Shown here: one piece after another, positions 23,784 through 32,294 of the stretch
Layout of the letters: the number at the start of each line of letters is the position of its first letter
How positions within the stretch are numbered: the first letter of the stretch is position 1
Source of the DNA: Mycolicibacterium xanthum
GTDB taxonomy: Bacteria; Actinomycetota; Actinomycetes; Mycobacteriales; Mycobacteriaceae
Direction of reading: 5' to 3'
DNA length: 64,000 nt
Assembly (NCBI RefSeq): GCF_019710635.1
Contig: NZ_JAIFZS010000038.1
Coordinates: 62,001 to 126,000, forward strand
Notes under the pieces: generated by a model
Databases searched by the model: none
Seen by the model: only the letters and a program-made list of their open reading frames with translations
What the model was told of the DNA's origin: nothing
Position numbers and translations under genes: made by a program

Positions 23784-26111
23784 ATGGCCAAGCAATTCAA
23801 CGGGATCATCAACATGGACGTGCGGGACTCGGTCCCGGACTGGACGCCGTTCCAACCACCGCGAGCCGAGAAGGGCGCGCCCAACGTGCTCTACGTCGTC
23901 TGGGACGACACCGGCATCGCGGCCTGGGACACCTTCGGCGGCCTGATCGAGATGCCGACGCTGAACCGGATCGCCGAACTCGGCCTGCGGTACAGCAATT
24001 GGCACACCACCGCGCTGTGCTCACCGACCAGGTCGAGCCTGTTGACCGGACGCAACGCCCACACCAACGGCATGGCCTGCATCGTCGAGGGCGCCTCGGG
24101 CTATCCCGGCCAGTCCGCCGTCATCCCCCGCGAATCGGGCACCATCGCCGAGGTGCTGCTCGAGCAGGGTTACGGCACCTACTGCGTCGGCAAGTGGCAC
24201 CTGACCCCGGAAAACGAATCCAACATGGGCGGATCGCGGCGGACCTGGCCGCTGGGCCGCGGGTTCGAGCGCTATTACGGCTTCCTCGGCGGCGAGTGCA
24301 ACCAGTGGTACCCCGACCTGGTGCACGACAACCACGCCACCGAGCAGCCCTATCTGCCCGAGTACGGCTACCACCTGTCCAAGGACCTGATCGACAAGTC
24401 GATCGAGTTCATCCAGGACGGCAAGCAGGTCAACCCGGACAAGCCGTGGCTGATGTACCTGGCCTTCGGCGCCAACCACGCACCACACCACGCCCCCGAC
24501 GAGTGGATCGAGAAGTACAAGGGCGTCTTCGACGAGGGCTACGAGGTCTACCGGGAGAAGACGCTGGAGCGGATGAAGCAGCTCGGCGTGGTTCCTTCGA
24601 ATACCGAGATGGCGCCGATCAACCCGTGGCCCGCCCCGGAGGTCGTCGTCGAGGGTGACCTGGTGCGCCCGTGGGACGAACTGAACGACGACGAGAAGAA
24701 GCTGTTCGCCCGGATGGCCGAGGTGTACGCCGGGTTCTCCAGCTACACCGACTACGAACTGGGTCGGCTCGTCGACTACCTCGAGCAGTCCGGCCAGCTG
24801 GACAACACGATCATCGTCGTGGTCTCCGACAACGGCGCCAGCGGCGAGGGCAGCCCCAACGGCTCGGTCAACGAGAACAAGTTCTTCAACGGCTGGCCCG
24901 ACGATCTGGCCGAGAACCTGGCCAAGCTCGACCAGCTCGGCGGCCAGGACACCTACAGCCACTACCCGACCGGCTGGGCGGTGGCGTTCAACACGCCGTA
25001 CAAGATGTTCAAGCGGTTCACCCTGGAGGGCGGGATCGCCGATCCGCTGATCCTGACCTGGCCCAGCCACATGAGATCGGTGGCCGGCCAGTTCCGCGAC
25101 CAGTACCACCACGCCGTCGACATCGTGCCGACGATCTACGAGTGGCTCGGCGTCACCCCGCCGGACGCGATCGACGGCATCACCCAGTACCCGATTCAGG
25201 GCGTGCCGATGGGTTACAGCGTCACCGACGCCGGCGCGGAGAGCAACCGCCGGACCCAGTACTACGAGATGCTGGGCACCCGGGCGCTCTATCACGACGG
25301 CTGGAAGATCGTGGCCCGGCACGGCGCGCTGTCCGGGGTGGGCAACTTCGGCAGCGACGTGTGGGAGCTCTACCACACGGCCACCGACCGCGCCGAAATG
25401 CATGACGTGGCAGCGCAGAACCCGCAGAAGGTCGCCGAGATGGTCGGGATGTGGTTCGCCATCGCCGGCCGCAACAGCGTCTTTCCGCTCGACGACCGCA
25501 GCCCGGTCGAACGGCTCACCGACGAGCGACCCTCCGCGATCACGGGACGCACCGAATTCACCTACTACCCGGACACCGCCGACGTCCCCGAGGGCGTGGC
25601 CCCCAACATCCGCAACCGCGACTACACGATCCGCGCCGAGGTGGAGATCACCGACGCCGCGGCCTCCGGTGTGCTGATGGCCCAGGGCAGCCGCTTCGGC
25701 GGGCATTCGCTGTTCCTCAAGGACGGCACGCTGCACTACTGCTACAACTTCCTCGGCATCGACGAGACGCTGGTGTCCTCGTCGGCACCGCTGTCGCCGG
25801 GACAGCATTCGGTGGTGGCGGAGTTCACCAAGGACGGCGAGGATCCGCCCGGCGTCGCGCACGGCACGCTGCAGCTGTCGGTGGACGGTACCGCCGTCGG
25901 ATCCGGAACGCTGAAGACCCAGCCGGGCAAGTTCGCCCTCGCCGGTGAAGGGCTCGCCGTCGGCAGGGATTCCGGCGACCCGGTCAGCCGGGAGTACGCG
26001 GCCGGGTTCGAGTTGTCCGGTGTCGCCGTCGACCACGTCACCGTGACGGTGGCGGGCGAGCACTACATCGACGAGGAGAGGGAAGCGCACGCCATGCTGG
26101 TCCGCGAGTAG
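23784..26111 (+). CDS. Formylglycine-dependent sulfatase (large, with C-terminal beta domain)
   Basis: The 775-residue protein has the type I sulfatase signature C79-S-P-T-R83, where Cys is converted to formylglycine, then G-R-N-A-H-T-N-G and the metal-binding D-D of V-V-W-D-D near 40-42. S-D-N-G-A-S-G-E-G is the second metal site. The last 200 residues look like a beta-sandwich lid. There is no signal peptide, so it acts in the cytoplasm. The ATG at 23784 follows GAGGGAG. It is closely similar in layout to the sulfatase at 32295. The substrate is unknown; sulfate esters are expected. Confidence 0.92.
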   Translation: MAKQFNGIINMDVRDSVPDWTPFQPPRAEKGAPNVLYVVWDDTGIAAWDTFGGLIEMPTLNRIAELGLRYSNWHTTALCSPTRSSLLTGRNAHTNGMACIVEGASGYPGQSAVIPRESGTIAEVLLEQGYGTYCVGKWHLTPENESNMGGSRRTWPLGRGFERYYGFLGGECNQWYPDLVHDNHATEQPYLPEYGYHLSKDLIDKSIEFIQDGKQVNPDKPWLMYLAFGANHAPHHAPDEWIEKYKGVFDEGYEVYREKTLERMKQLGVVPSNTEMAPINPWPAPEVVVEGDLVRPWDELNDDEKKLFARMAEVYAGFSSYTDYELGRLVDYLEQSGQLDNTIIVVVSDNGASGEGSPNGSVNENKFFNGWPDDLAENLAKLDQLGGQDTYSHYPTGWAVAFNTPYKMFKRFTLEGGIADPLILTWPSHMRSVAGQFRDQYHHAVDIVPTIYEWLGVTPPDAIDGITQYPIQGVPMGYSVTDAGAESNRRTQYYEMLGTRALYHDGWKIVARHGALSGVGNFGSDVWELYHTATDRAEMHDVAAQNPQKVAEMVGMWFAIAGRNSVFPLDDRSPVERLTDERPSAITGRTEFTYYPDTADVPEGVAPNIRNRDYTIRAEVEITDAAASGVLMAQGSRFGGHSLFLKDGTLHYCYNFLGIDETLVSSSAPLSPGQHSVVAEFTKDGEDPPGVAHGTLQLSVDGTAVGSGTLKTQPGKFALAGEGLAVGRDSGDPVSREYAAGFELSGVAVDHVTVTVAGEHYIDEEREAHAMLVRE

Positions 26112-26142
26112 CGGCCCGGCCGAGGCCGGCGCGGCGGGCCTC

Positions 26143-26667
26143 TCACGGCACACTCGAGAGCGTCTGGATTTCGCCGGTGGCGCTGTCGACCAGCGCCGCA
26201 TGGTCCAGACGCGTCCGCAGCGGCAACACGTCGAACGCCGTGGCGGCCACCGCCGGTAGCTGAGCAAGCGTCGCGCGCGGCGCCAGCGAACAGTGCGGCA
26301 GCCAAACGCCAGGCCGGTAGTGCTTGTGCAGCTCGGCGCCCACCGCGGTCACAGCCTCGACGACGCGCCGTTGGCGGGCCGCAAAGGCGACACCCACACC
26401 GGGGGCCAGCCAGGCGCGGCCGCGCCGGAACAGCCCGATGCCGTCGAAGCTGAGCTCGACCGCGCCGCCGTCACCGAGCCCGTCGAGCGCTGCCGTCACC
26501 TGGCTGAGGTCCCAGCTACGCAGCACCGCATACGAGACATGCGGGACGTGCCGGCCATGGGTATGCGAACGCAGGCTGGCCACTCCCCGTTCCTCGAGAC
26601 GGTCCCACAGCGCCCGCACCGCCCGCTCGGATTCCCGGTCGAAGAGCAGGCACACGGCAAGCGCCAC
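26143..26667 (-). CDS. 2'-5' RNA ligase/2H phosphoesterase family protein
   Basis: The 174-residue protein carries two H-x-S/T-like motifs of the 2H superfamily: H-V-S-Y at about residue 43-48 and H-C-S-L-A near 125. Family members hydrolyse cyclic phosphodiesters or join RNA ends. It is in the sulfatase island but transcribed oppositely, so a direct link with sulfate metabolism is unlikely. Confidence 0.75.
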   Translation of the reverse strand: MALAVCLLFDRESERAVRALWDRLEERGVASLRSHTHGRHVPHVSYAVLRSWDLSQVTAALDGLGDGGAVELSFDGIGLFRRGRAWLAPGVGVAFAARQRRVVEAVTAVGAELHKHYRPGVWLPHCSLAPRATLAQLPAVAATAFDVLPLRTRLDHAALVDSATGEIQTLSSVP

Positions 26668-26674
26668 GGTGCGC

Positions 26675-26953
26675 TCAGCGACCGAGGTGAACCGGCTGAT
26701 GCGTCGCCTGTTCGATCCGCTTCGCCGCGACCTGCAGCAGCTCGCTGCCCAGCGCGATGACGGCCCGGGCGGCTGCGATCTCCTCGCCCACCATCGGCTG
26801 ACTGTCGTCGCGTGGATTGCGGTAGGCGTCGCCCACAGCGGTCAGGCTCTCGCCGTCGCCGAACTGCACCCGCGCCGTCGCGCGGGTGTGGACGTCGTCC
26901 TCGTCGAACCTGACCTCGACGTTCCAGATGTTGTCCAGATTGCGGTCAGACAT
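26675..26953 (-). CDS. DUF1876 family protein
   Basis: The 92-residue protein has W-N-V-E-V-R-F-D-E-D-D, T-R-A-T-A-R-V and a C-terminal helix A-A-K-R-I-E-Q-A-T-H-Q-P-V, typical of DUF1876 (dsRBD-like fold, unknown role, common in actinobacteria). The ATG at 26953 is preferred to 26962. It lies 7 bp upstream of the 2H gene and probably shares its transcript. The gap 26954-27211 shows nothing else clear. Confidence 0.75.
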   Translation of the reverse strand: MSDRNLDNIWNVEVRFDEDDVHTRATARVQFGDGESLTAVGDAYRNPRDDSQPMVGEEIAAARAVIALGSELLQVAAKRIEQATHQPVHLGR

Positions 26954-27211
26954 CGTTGCCACCTTTCCCGCTGTCCCGCCACCAGCGTCTACCTAACAGG
27001 GTGCTCCCCTCCGCGGCGAAAGGGAATGCGTCGGCGGTATCTGCCGAGAACCTGGCAACCGGGCCAACCCGGATTTCCACCGAAGCACCGGAGGTCAGCG
27101 CTGGTCGACGTCCGCGTGAATGTTGCCTGAGAAACCCCACCGGGTTCATCGACTGTGACCGGCGGGGCGCATAGGGTCCTAAGGGGTCGGAAGAGTCGAA
27201 AGTGAGGGTCC

Positions 27212-28756
27212 ATGCCGAACGGAAAGCCCAACATCCTGGTGATCTGGGGCGACGACATCGGAATCACCAATCTGAGCTGCTACAGCGACGGCCTGATGGG
27301 CTACCGCACCCCCAACATCGACCGCATCGCCGCCGAGGGCATGCGCTTCACCGACTCCTACGGCGAGCAGAGCTGCACCGCGGGCCGTTCCTCGTTCATC
27401 ACCGGCCAGAGCGTGTACCGCACCGGGCTGTCGAAGGTCGGCATGCCCGGTGTCGACGTCGGAATGTCCCCGGACGATCCGACGATCGCCTCGCTGCTCA
27501 AGCCACTGGGTTACGCCACCGGCCAGTTCGGCAAGAACCACCTCGGCGACCTGAACAAATACCTGCCCACCGCGCACGGGTTCGACGAGTTCTTCGGCAA
27601 CCTCTACCACCTCAACGCCGAGGAGGAGCCCGAGCACCCGGACTACCCGACCGAGGAGGAGGCACCGAAGCTACGCCGGGCGCTGCTCCCCCGCGGTGTC
27701 GTGCATTCGTGGGCCACCGACGAGGAGTCCGACGAGGTCGACGAGCGTTTCGGTCCGGTCGGCAAGCAGCGCATCGAGGACACCGGCCCGTTGACCAAGA
27801 AGCGGATGGAAACCGTCGACGACGAGACCACCGGGGCGGCAGTTGATTTCATCAAGCGCCAGGCGGAAGCAGAGACCCCGTTCTTCGTGTGGATGAACAC
27901 CACCCACATGCACTTCCGGACGCACACCAAGCCCGAGAGCGTCGGCCAGGCCGGCCGCTGGCAGTCGGGCTACCACGACACCATGGTCGACCACGACAAG
28001 AACGTGGGCCAGTTGCTCGACGCGCTGGACGAACTCGGCATCGCCGACGACACCATCGTCGTCTATTCGACCGACAACGGCCCGCACGCCAACACCTGGC
28101 CCGACGGCGCCACCACGCCGTTCCGCAGCGAGAAGAACACCAACTGGGAGGGCGCCTTCCGGGTGCCGGAGATGATCCGCTGGCCCGGCCGGATCGAGGC
28201 CGGGGTGGTGTCCAACGAGATTGTGCAGCATCATGATTGGCTGCCCACCTTCCTGGCCGCAGCGGGCCAGCCCGATGTCGTCGAGAAGCTCAAGGGCGGG
28301 TATGGGGCCGGCGACAAGACCTACAAGGTTCACATCGACGGCTACGACCTCCTGCCGTACCTGACCGGCGAAGTGGACAAGAGCCCGCGGCGCGGGATGA
28401 TTTACTTCTCCGACGACTGCGACGTGCTCGGCGTCCGGATCGAGAACTGGAAGGTCGTGTTCATGGAGCAGCGCTGCGAGGGCACGCTGCAGATCTGGTT
28501 CGAACCGTTCACCCCGCTGCGGGCTCCCAAGCTGTTCAACCTGCGCACCGACCCCTTCGAACGGGCCGACGTCACGTCGAACACCTACTGGGATTGGTTC
28601 TTCGAGCACGACTACATCGCGTTCATGGCCAACGCCCTGGTGACGCAATTCCTGGACACCTTCAAGGAGTTCCCGCCGCGGCGTGAGCCGGCGTCCTTCA
28701 CCATCACCAACGCGGTGGAGAAGCTGCACGAGTTCCTCGAGAAGATGGGCGGCTGA
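27212..28756 (+). CDS. Formylglycine-dependent arylsulfatase
   Basis: The 514-residue protein has I-W-G-D-D near residue 11-15 and the signature C55-T-A-G-R59, a Cys-type sulfatase site with Ala in place of the usual Pro. S-T-D-N-G-P-H-A is the later metal site. The C-terminus is shorter than in the other two sulfatases here and belongs to a different subfamily. It would hydrolyse sulfate esters after activation by the FGE encoded two genes downstream. Confidence 0.92.
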   Translation: MPNGKPNILVIWGDDIGITNLSCYSDGLMGYRTPNIDRIAAEGMRFTDSYGEQSCTAGRSSFITGQSVYRTGLSKVGMPGVDVGMSPDDPTIASLLKPLGYATGQFGKNHLGDLNKYLPTAHGFDEFFGNLYHLNAEEEPEHPDYPTEEEAPKLRRALLPRGVVHSWATDEESDEVDERFGPVGKQRIEDTGPLTKKRMETVDDETTGAAVDFIKRQAEAETPFFVWMNTTHMHFRTHTKPESVGQAGRWQSGYHDTMVDHDKNVGQLLDALDELGIADDTIVVYSTDNGPHANTWPDGATTPFRSEKNTNWEGAFRVPEMIRWPGRIEAGVVSNEIVQHHDWLPTFLAAAGQPDVVEKLKGGYGAGDKTYKVHIDGYDLLPYLTGEVDKSPRRGMIYFSDDCDVLGVRIENWKVVFMEQRCEGTLQIWFEPFTPLRAPKLFNLRTDPFERADVTSNTYWDWFFEHDYIAFMANALVTQFLDTFKEFPPRREPASFTITNAVEKLHEFLEKMGG

Positions 28757-28782
28757 CCTGTGGGCGAGCGAAGCGATGGGAG

Positions 28783-29715
28783 ATGAATTTGGCGGTCTTG
28801 GATTCCTGGACCGACGGACCGACGAGGGCGGCGATCGTCGACTTCGTGGGGCGGGTCACCACCGAGGGCGGGCCGAACTACGTGGCGCCGGACGATCGCA
28901 TCGCCGTTTTCGACAACGACGGCACGCTGTGGGTGGAGAAACCCGCCTACATCCAGCTGGACTTCCTGGTGCGCCGGTTCGCCGAGCAGGCCGCGACAGA
29001 CCCGTCGCTGGCGGACAAGCAGCCCTACAAGGCAGCGGTTTCCGGCCAGCTGGGCTGGATCGGCGAGGCCGTCACGATGCACTACCAGGGCGACGACTCG
29101 CGACTGAAGGAGCTCACGGCGGGCATCGGTGCCGCGCACGCGAACATGAGCACCGAGCAGTTCGCCGATCGGGTGAACGCCTTTTTCGCCGAGGCAACCC
29201 ATCCGACCCTCAAGCGGTCCTACCTGGAGTGCACCTACGTGCCGATGGTCGAGCTGTTGCACTTCCTGACGGACAACGGCTTCACCAACTACATCGCGTC
29301 CGGAGGCGGGCGGGACTTCATGCGATCCATCACCGGGCCCAGCTACGGCGTTCCGCCCGAACGTGTCATCGGAAGCTCGAACGGCATGTCCTACAGCGAG
29401 TCCGATGGCAGCGGCCACGTGATCATCGGTGACACGCTGGACGTCCTCGACGACGGCCCGGAGAAGCCGATCCGGATCTGGAACCGGATCGGCCGGCGGC
29501 CCATCCTGGCCGCCGGGAACAGTAATGGCGACGTACCGATGCTGTGCTACACCGGAGCGCACGGCGGTCCGGCGCTGCGCCTGTTGGTGTTGCACGACGA
29601 CGCCGAGCGCGAGTTCGACTACACGGCGGGTGCCGAGCAGTCGCTGGAGTACGCGCAGAAGTACGGCTGGACGGTTGTCAGCATGAAGTCCGACTGGACC
29701 ACCGTTTTCGCGTGA
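28783..29715 (+). CDS. HAD-family hydrolase (phosphoserine-phosphatase-like)
   Basis: The 310-residue protein has motif I F-D-N-D-G-T-L-W with Asp44 and Asp46, and A-G-N-S-N-G-D as motif IV. This is a cytosolic phosphatase-type HAD fold. It begins 26 bp after the sulfatase stop and overlaps the FGE start by 4 bp, so it belongs to a sulfatase-HAD-FGE operon. The substrate is not evident; it could release phosphate from a product or carrier. Confidence 0.85.
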   Translation: MNLAVLDSWTDGPTRAAIVDFVGRVTTEGGPNYVAPDDRIAVFDNDGTLWVEKPAYIQLDFLVRRFAEQAATDPSLADKQPYKAAVSGQLGWIGEAVTMHYQGDDSRLKELTAGIGAAHANMSTEQFADRVNAFFAEATHPTLKRSYLECTYVPMVELLHFLTDNGFTNYIASGGGRDFMRSITGPSYGVPPERVIGSSNGMSYSESDGSGHVIIGDTLDVLDDGPEKPIRIWNRIGRRPILAAGNSNGDVPMLCYTGAHGGPALRLLVLHDDAEREFDYTAGAEQSLEYAQKYGWTVVSMKSDWTTVFA

Positions 29716-30602
29716 GCGCTGACACCGAGCAGGACCTGGTCTGGATCCCGGCGCAGACCGCGGTGCTGGGTTCCGACGATCACTACCCGGAGGAAGCCCC
29801 GGCCCGCGCGATCGACGTCGACGGGTTCTGGATTCAGCGCTATCAGGTGACCAACGCCCGGTTCGCCGAGTTCGTCTCCGCCACCGGCTATGTCACCGTC
29901 GCCGAACGACCGCTGAACCCGGACGACTACCCCGGTGCGCCGGTGGAGAACCTGCAGCCGGGCTCGATGGTGTTCCACCGAACCCCGGGCCCGGTGGATC
30001 TGCGCCACCTCAGCCAGTGGTGGACGTGGACGCCGGGCGCCTGCTGGAACCATCCGCGCGGGCCGCGCTCGTCGCTGCGCAACCGGGAGAACCACCCGGT
30101 GGTGCACGTCGCGTTCGAGGACGCGCAGGCCTACGCCGACTGGGCGGGGCTGGCGCTGCCCACCGAGAACGAGTGGGAGGTGGCGGCGCGCGGCGGCCTG
30201 CCGCACGCCGTCTACACCTGGGGTGACGAGCCGGAACGAACCGGTCAGCGGCTGGCGAACTACTGGCACGGCGAGTTCCCCTACCTGCCGGACACCGGCT
30301 ACGGGCAGACCGCGCCCGTCGGCAGTTTTCCGGCCAACGGCTATGGCCTCTACGACATGGCCGGCAACGCCTGGGAGTGGACCGTCGACTGGTACGTCGG
30401 CGATCACACGTCCGGATCCGGCTGCGCCGAGCACAGCTACGACCCGGCGCAGCCGCAGTTCAAGGTTCCCCGCAGGGTGGTCAAGGGCGGATCGTTCCTG
30501 TGCGCGGACAGCTACTGCATGCGCTACCGGCCCGCGGCCCGACGACCGCAGGCCGTCGATACGGGCATGAGCCACATCGGCTTTCGCTGTGTCAGGCGTT
30601 AG
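29712..30602 (+). CDS. Formylglycine-generating enzyme (sulfatase maturase)
   Basis: The 296-residue FGE-sulfatase domain protein starts at GTG in a GTGA overlap. It contains G-G-S-F-L-C264-A-D-S-Y-C269-M-R-Y-R; the two Cys match the copper-binding catalytic pair of known bacterial FGEs. It oxidises the Cys in C-x-P/A-x-R of sulfatases to formylglycine. Three targets are encoded in this window (Cys79, Cys55 and Cys98 of the respective sulfatases). Homologue in M. tuberculosis is Rv0712. The stop overlaps the convergent SulP gene by 11 bp. Confidence 0.93.
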   Translation: MSADTEQDLVWIPAQTAVLGSDDHYPEEAPARAIDVDGFWIQRYQVTNARFAEFVSATGYVTVAERPLNPDDYPGAPVENLQPGSMVFHRTPGPVDLRHLSQWWTWTPGACWNHPRGPRSSLRNRENHPVVHVAFEDAQAYADWAGLALPTENEWEVAARGGLPHAVYTWGDEPERTGQRLANYWHGEFPYLPDTGYGQTAPVGSFPANGYGLYDMAGNAWEWTVDWYVGDHTSGSGCAEHSYDPAQPQFKVPRRVVKGGSFLCADSYCMRYRPAARRPQAVDTGMSHIGFRCVRR

Positions 30603-32262
30603 CGATCCATTCCTCGCCCCGCCGCACCGCCTCTTCGACGGCCCCGAACACCCGGTCGGTCGCCGGGATGATGCCGTCGATCCCGACCACGTCGGTCAGG
30701 CCGCCGGCCTCGAACACCTTGACGGTGGCCGGGCTGGCACCGGCCAGGATCAACCGTCCGCCGTGGTCGTGCAGGTCGTCGGCCCACCGCCGCAGTGCCT
30801 TGATCACCTTGGACGACGGCACGTCGGGCAGCGTTCGCAACCCCAGCACCACGACCGCGTTCGTCGAATCGGTGACCCTGGGCCAGTCCTCGTCGATGCG
30901 GGGCACCTCGGCGAACAGACCGACACCGGAGTAGTTCAGGACGGTCACCGCCTTGCTGTCGACCTGCTGGGGGACCGGCCCGGTCATCCAGCCACCGTCG
31001 CCGGTCGGGGTCAGCCGGACCAGTCGTGCCGCCTTGGAGGCCGTCACGCAGAAGAGCACCAGGGATGTGATCGCACCGATCAGGATGGCGGTGTGCAGCG
31101 GGAGCTGGGTGGTGGCCAGCAAGGTCACCAGCATCGCAACCGTCGACATCGGGGCGGTCCGCAGCACCAGCGTGATGTCGGCCCATCGCCCCGCGACCAG
31201 CTCGGCGCCGATCACCAGGATCAAGCCGCCGATCACCGGCATCGGGATCACCTCGGCCAGCGACCCGACGACCAGAACCAGTCCCGCCAGCCAGATCCCG
31301 GCGAATATCCCCGCCCACCGGGTCTGCGCTCCCGCCGACACCGCGACACCGGTGCGCGACAGCGATCCACCGGTGGGCAGCGCGCCGAAGACTCCACCGG
31401 CCAGATTCGCCGCACCCTGGGCCACGAAATCACCCGACGTGCTCGGCCGGCTCTTGTCCGGGTTGGGCACGGCCGCCGAGATGCCCGCCGCCTGCGCGAG
31501 CCCGACCAGCGCCACCGCAAATGCGCCGACGATCAGGTTCGGCATCGCGTTGAGGTTCGGAACCACGAACGGGGGCAACGCGTTCGGGATCGACGCGATG
31601 TCTCCGACCGTCTCGACGTCGATGTTCAGCAGCACGACCCCGATCGTGACGACGAGAAGGGCGATCAGCGTGGCGAACGCCTCCAGCGGCTTGATGAAGT
31701 GGAACACCGCCCACACCGCCACCGTGGCCAGTGCGACCAGACACGCTGTGAGTTGCCAGGATCCGATGTGGGTGAACGCATCGATGAACTTGCCGATGGT
31801 GTTGTGGCTGGTGGGACTGTAGCCCGTGGCGTCCTTGATCACCCCGGCGATGATCTGCAACGCGATGCCCGTGGTGAACCCCGTCATCACCGCGTTGGAC
31901 ACGAAGTTCATGATCGAACCGAACTTGAGCAGGCCGAAAATCAACATCACCGCACCGACCATGACGGCCAGCGCGGCGACGTTGGCCGGATCGGCGGGGT
32001 CCAGTCCGGCGTCGTTGAGCACGCTGCGCGACGACAGCGCCAGCGCACTGGTCAGCGTCGTGACCATCAACACGGTGCGGGCCAGTACGGAGCCGACGAT
32101 GGTGGACACGATGCCCGAGTAGAGCCCGGCCACCGGGTTGAATCCGCCGATGCTGGCATAGGCCATGCCCTCGGGGATCGAGAACAGGCCGGTCACCAGG
32201 CCGGAGACGACGTCACGGAACCGGGGCCGGCCCAGCGACTTCGCCGCTTGCGCGACCCCCAC
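30592..32262 (-). CDS. SulP-family anion (sulfate) permease with STAS domain
   Basis: The 556-residue protein has about 11-12 membrane segments, the SulP signature region S-I-P-E-G-M-A-Y-A-S-I-G-G near the start, and a C-terminal STAS domain from about residue 430. SulP proteins move sulfate or other anions. Beside three sulfatases it could export released sulfate or import it. It starts at GTG after a strong GGAGG and lies 32 bp after the sulfatase stop, so the two form an operon. Confidence 0.88.
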   Translation of the reverse strand: MGVAQAAKSLGRPRFRDVVSGLVTGLFSIPEGMAYASIGGFNPVAGLYSGIVSTIVGSVLARTVLMVTTLTSALALSSRSVLNDAGLDPADPANVAALAVMVGAVMLIFGLLKFGSIMNFVSNAVMTGFTTGIALQIIAGVIKDATGYSPTSHNTIGKFIDAFTHIGSWQLTACLVALATVAVWAVFHFIKPLEAFATLIALLVVTIGVVLLNIDVETVGDIASIPNALPPFVVPNLNAMPNLIVGAFAVALVGLAQAAGISAAVPNPDKSRPSTSGDFVAQGAANLAGGVFGALPTGGSLSRTGVAVSAGAQTRWAGIFAGIWLAGLVLVVGSLAEVIPMPVIGGLILVIGAELVAGRWADITLVLRTAPMSTVAMLVTLLATTQLPLHTAILIGAITSLVLFCVTASKAARLVRLTPTGDGGWMTGPVPQQVDSKAVTVLNYSGVGLFAEVPRIDEDWPRVTDSTNAVVVLGLRTLPDVPSSKVIKALRRWADDLHDHGGRLILAGASPATVKVFEAGGLTDVVGIDGIIPATDRVFGAVEEAVRRGEEWIANA

Positions 32263-32294
32263 GCCTACCTCCTTTACCTCCTCAACCCGTCGGG

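Noticed and set aside
24021..26267. A 748-residue minus-strand open frame
   Set aside because: Antisense shadow of the sulfatase gene, which has clear catalytic motifs.
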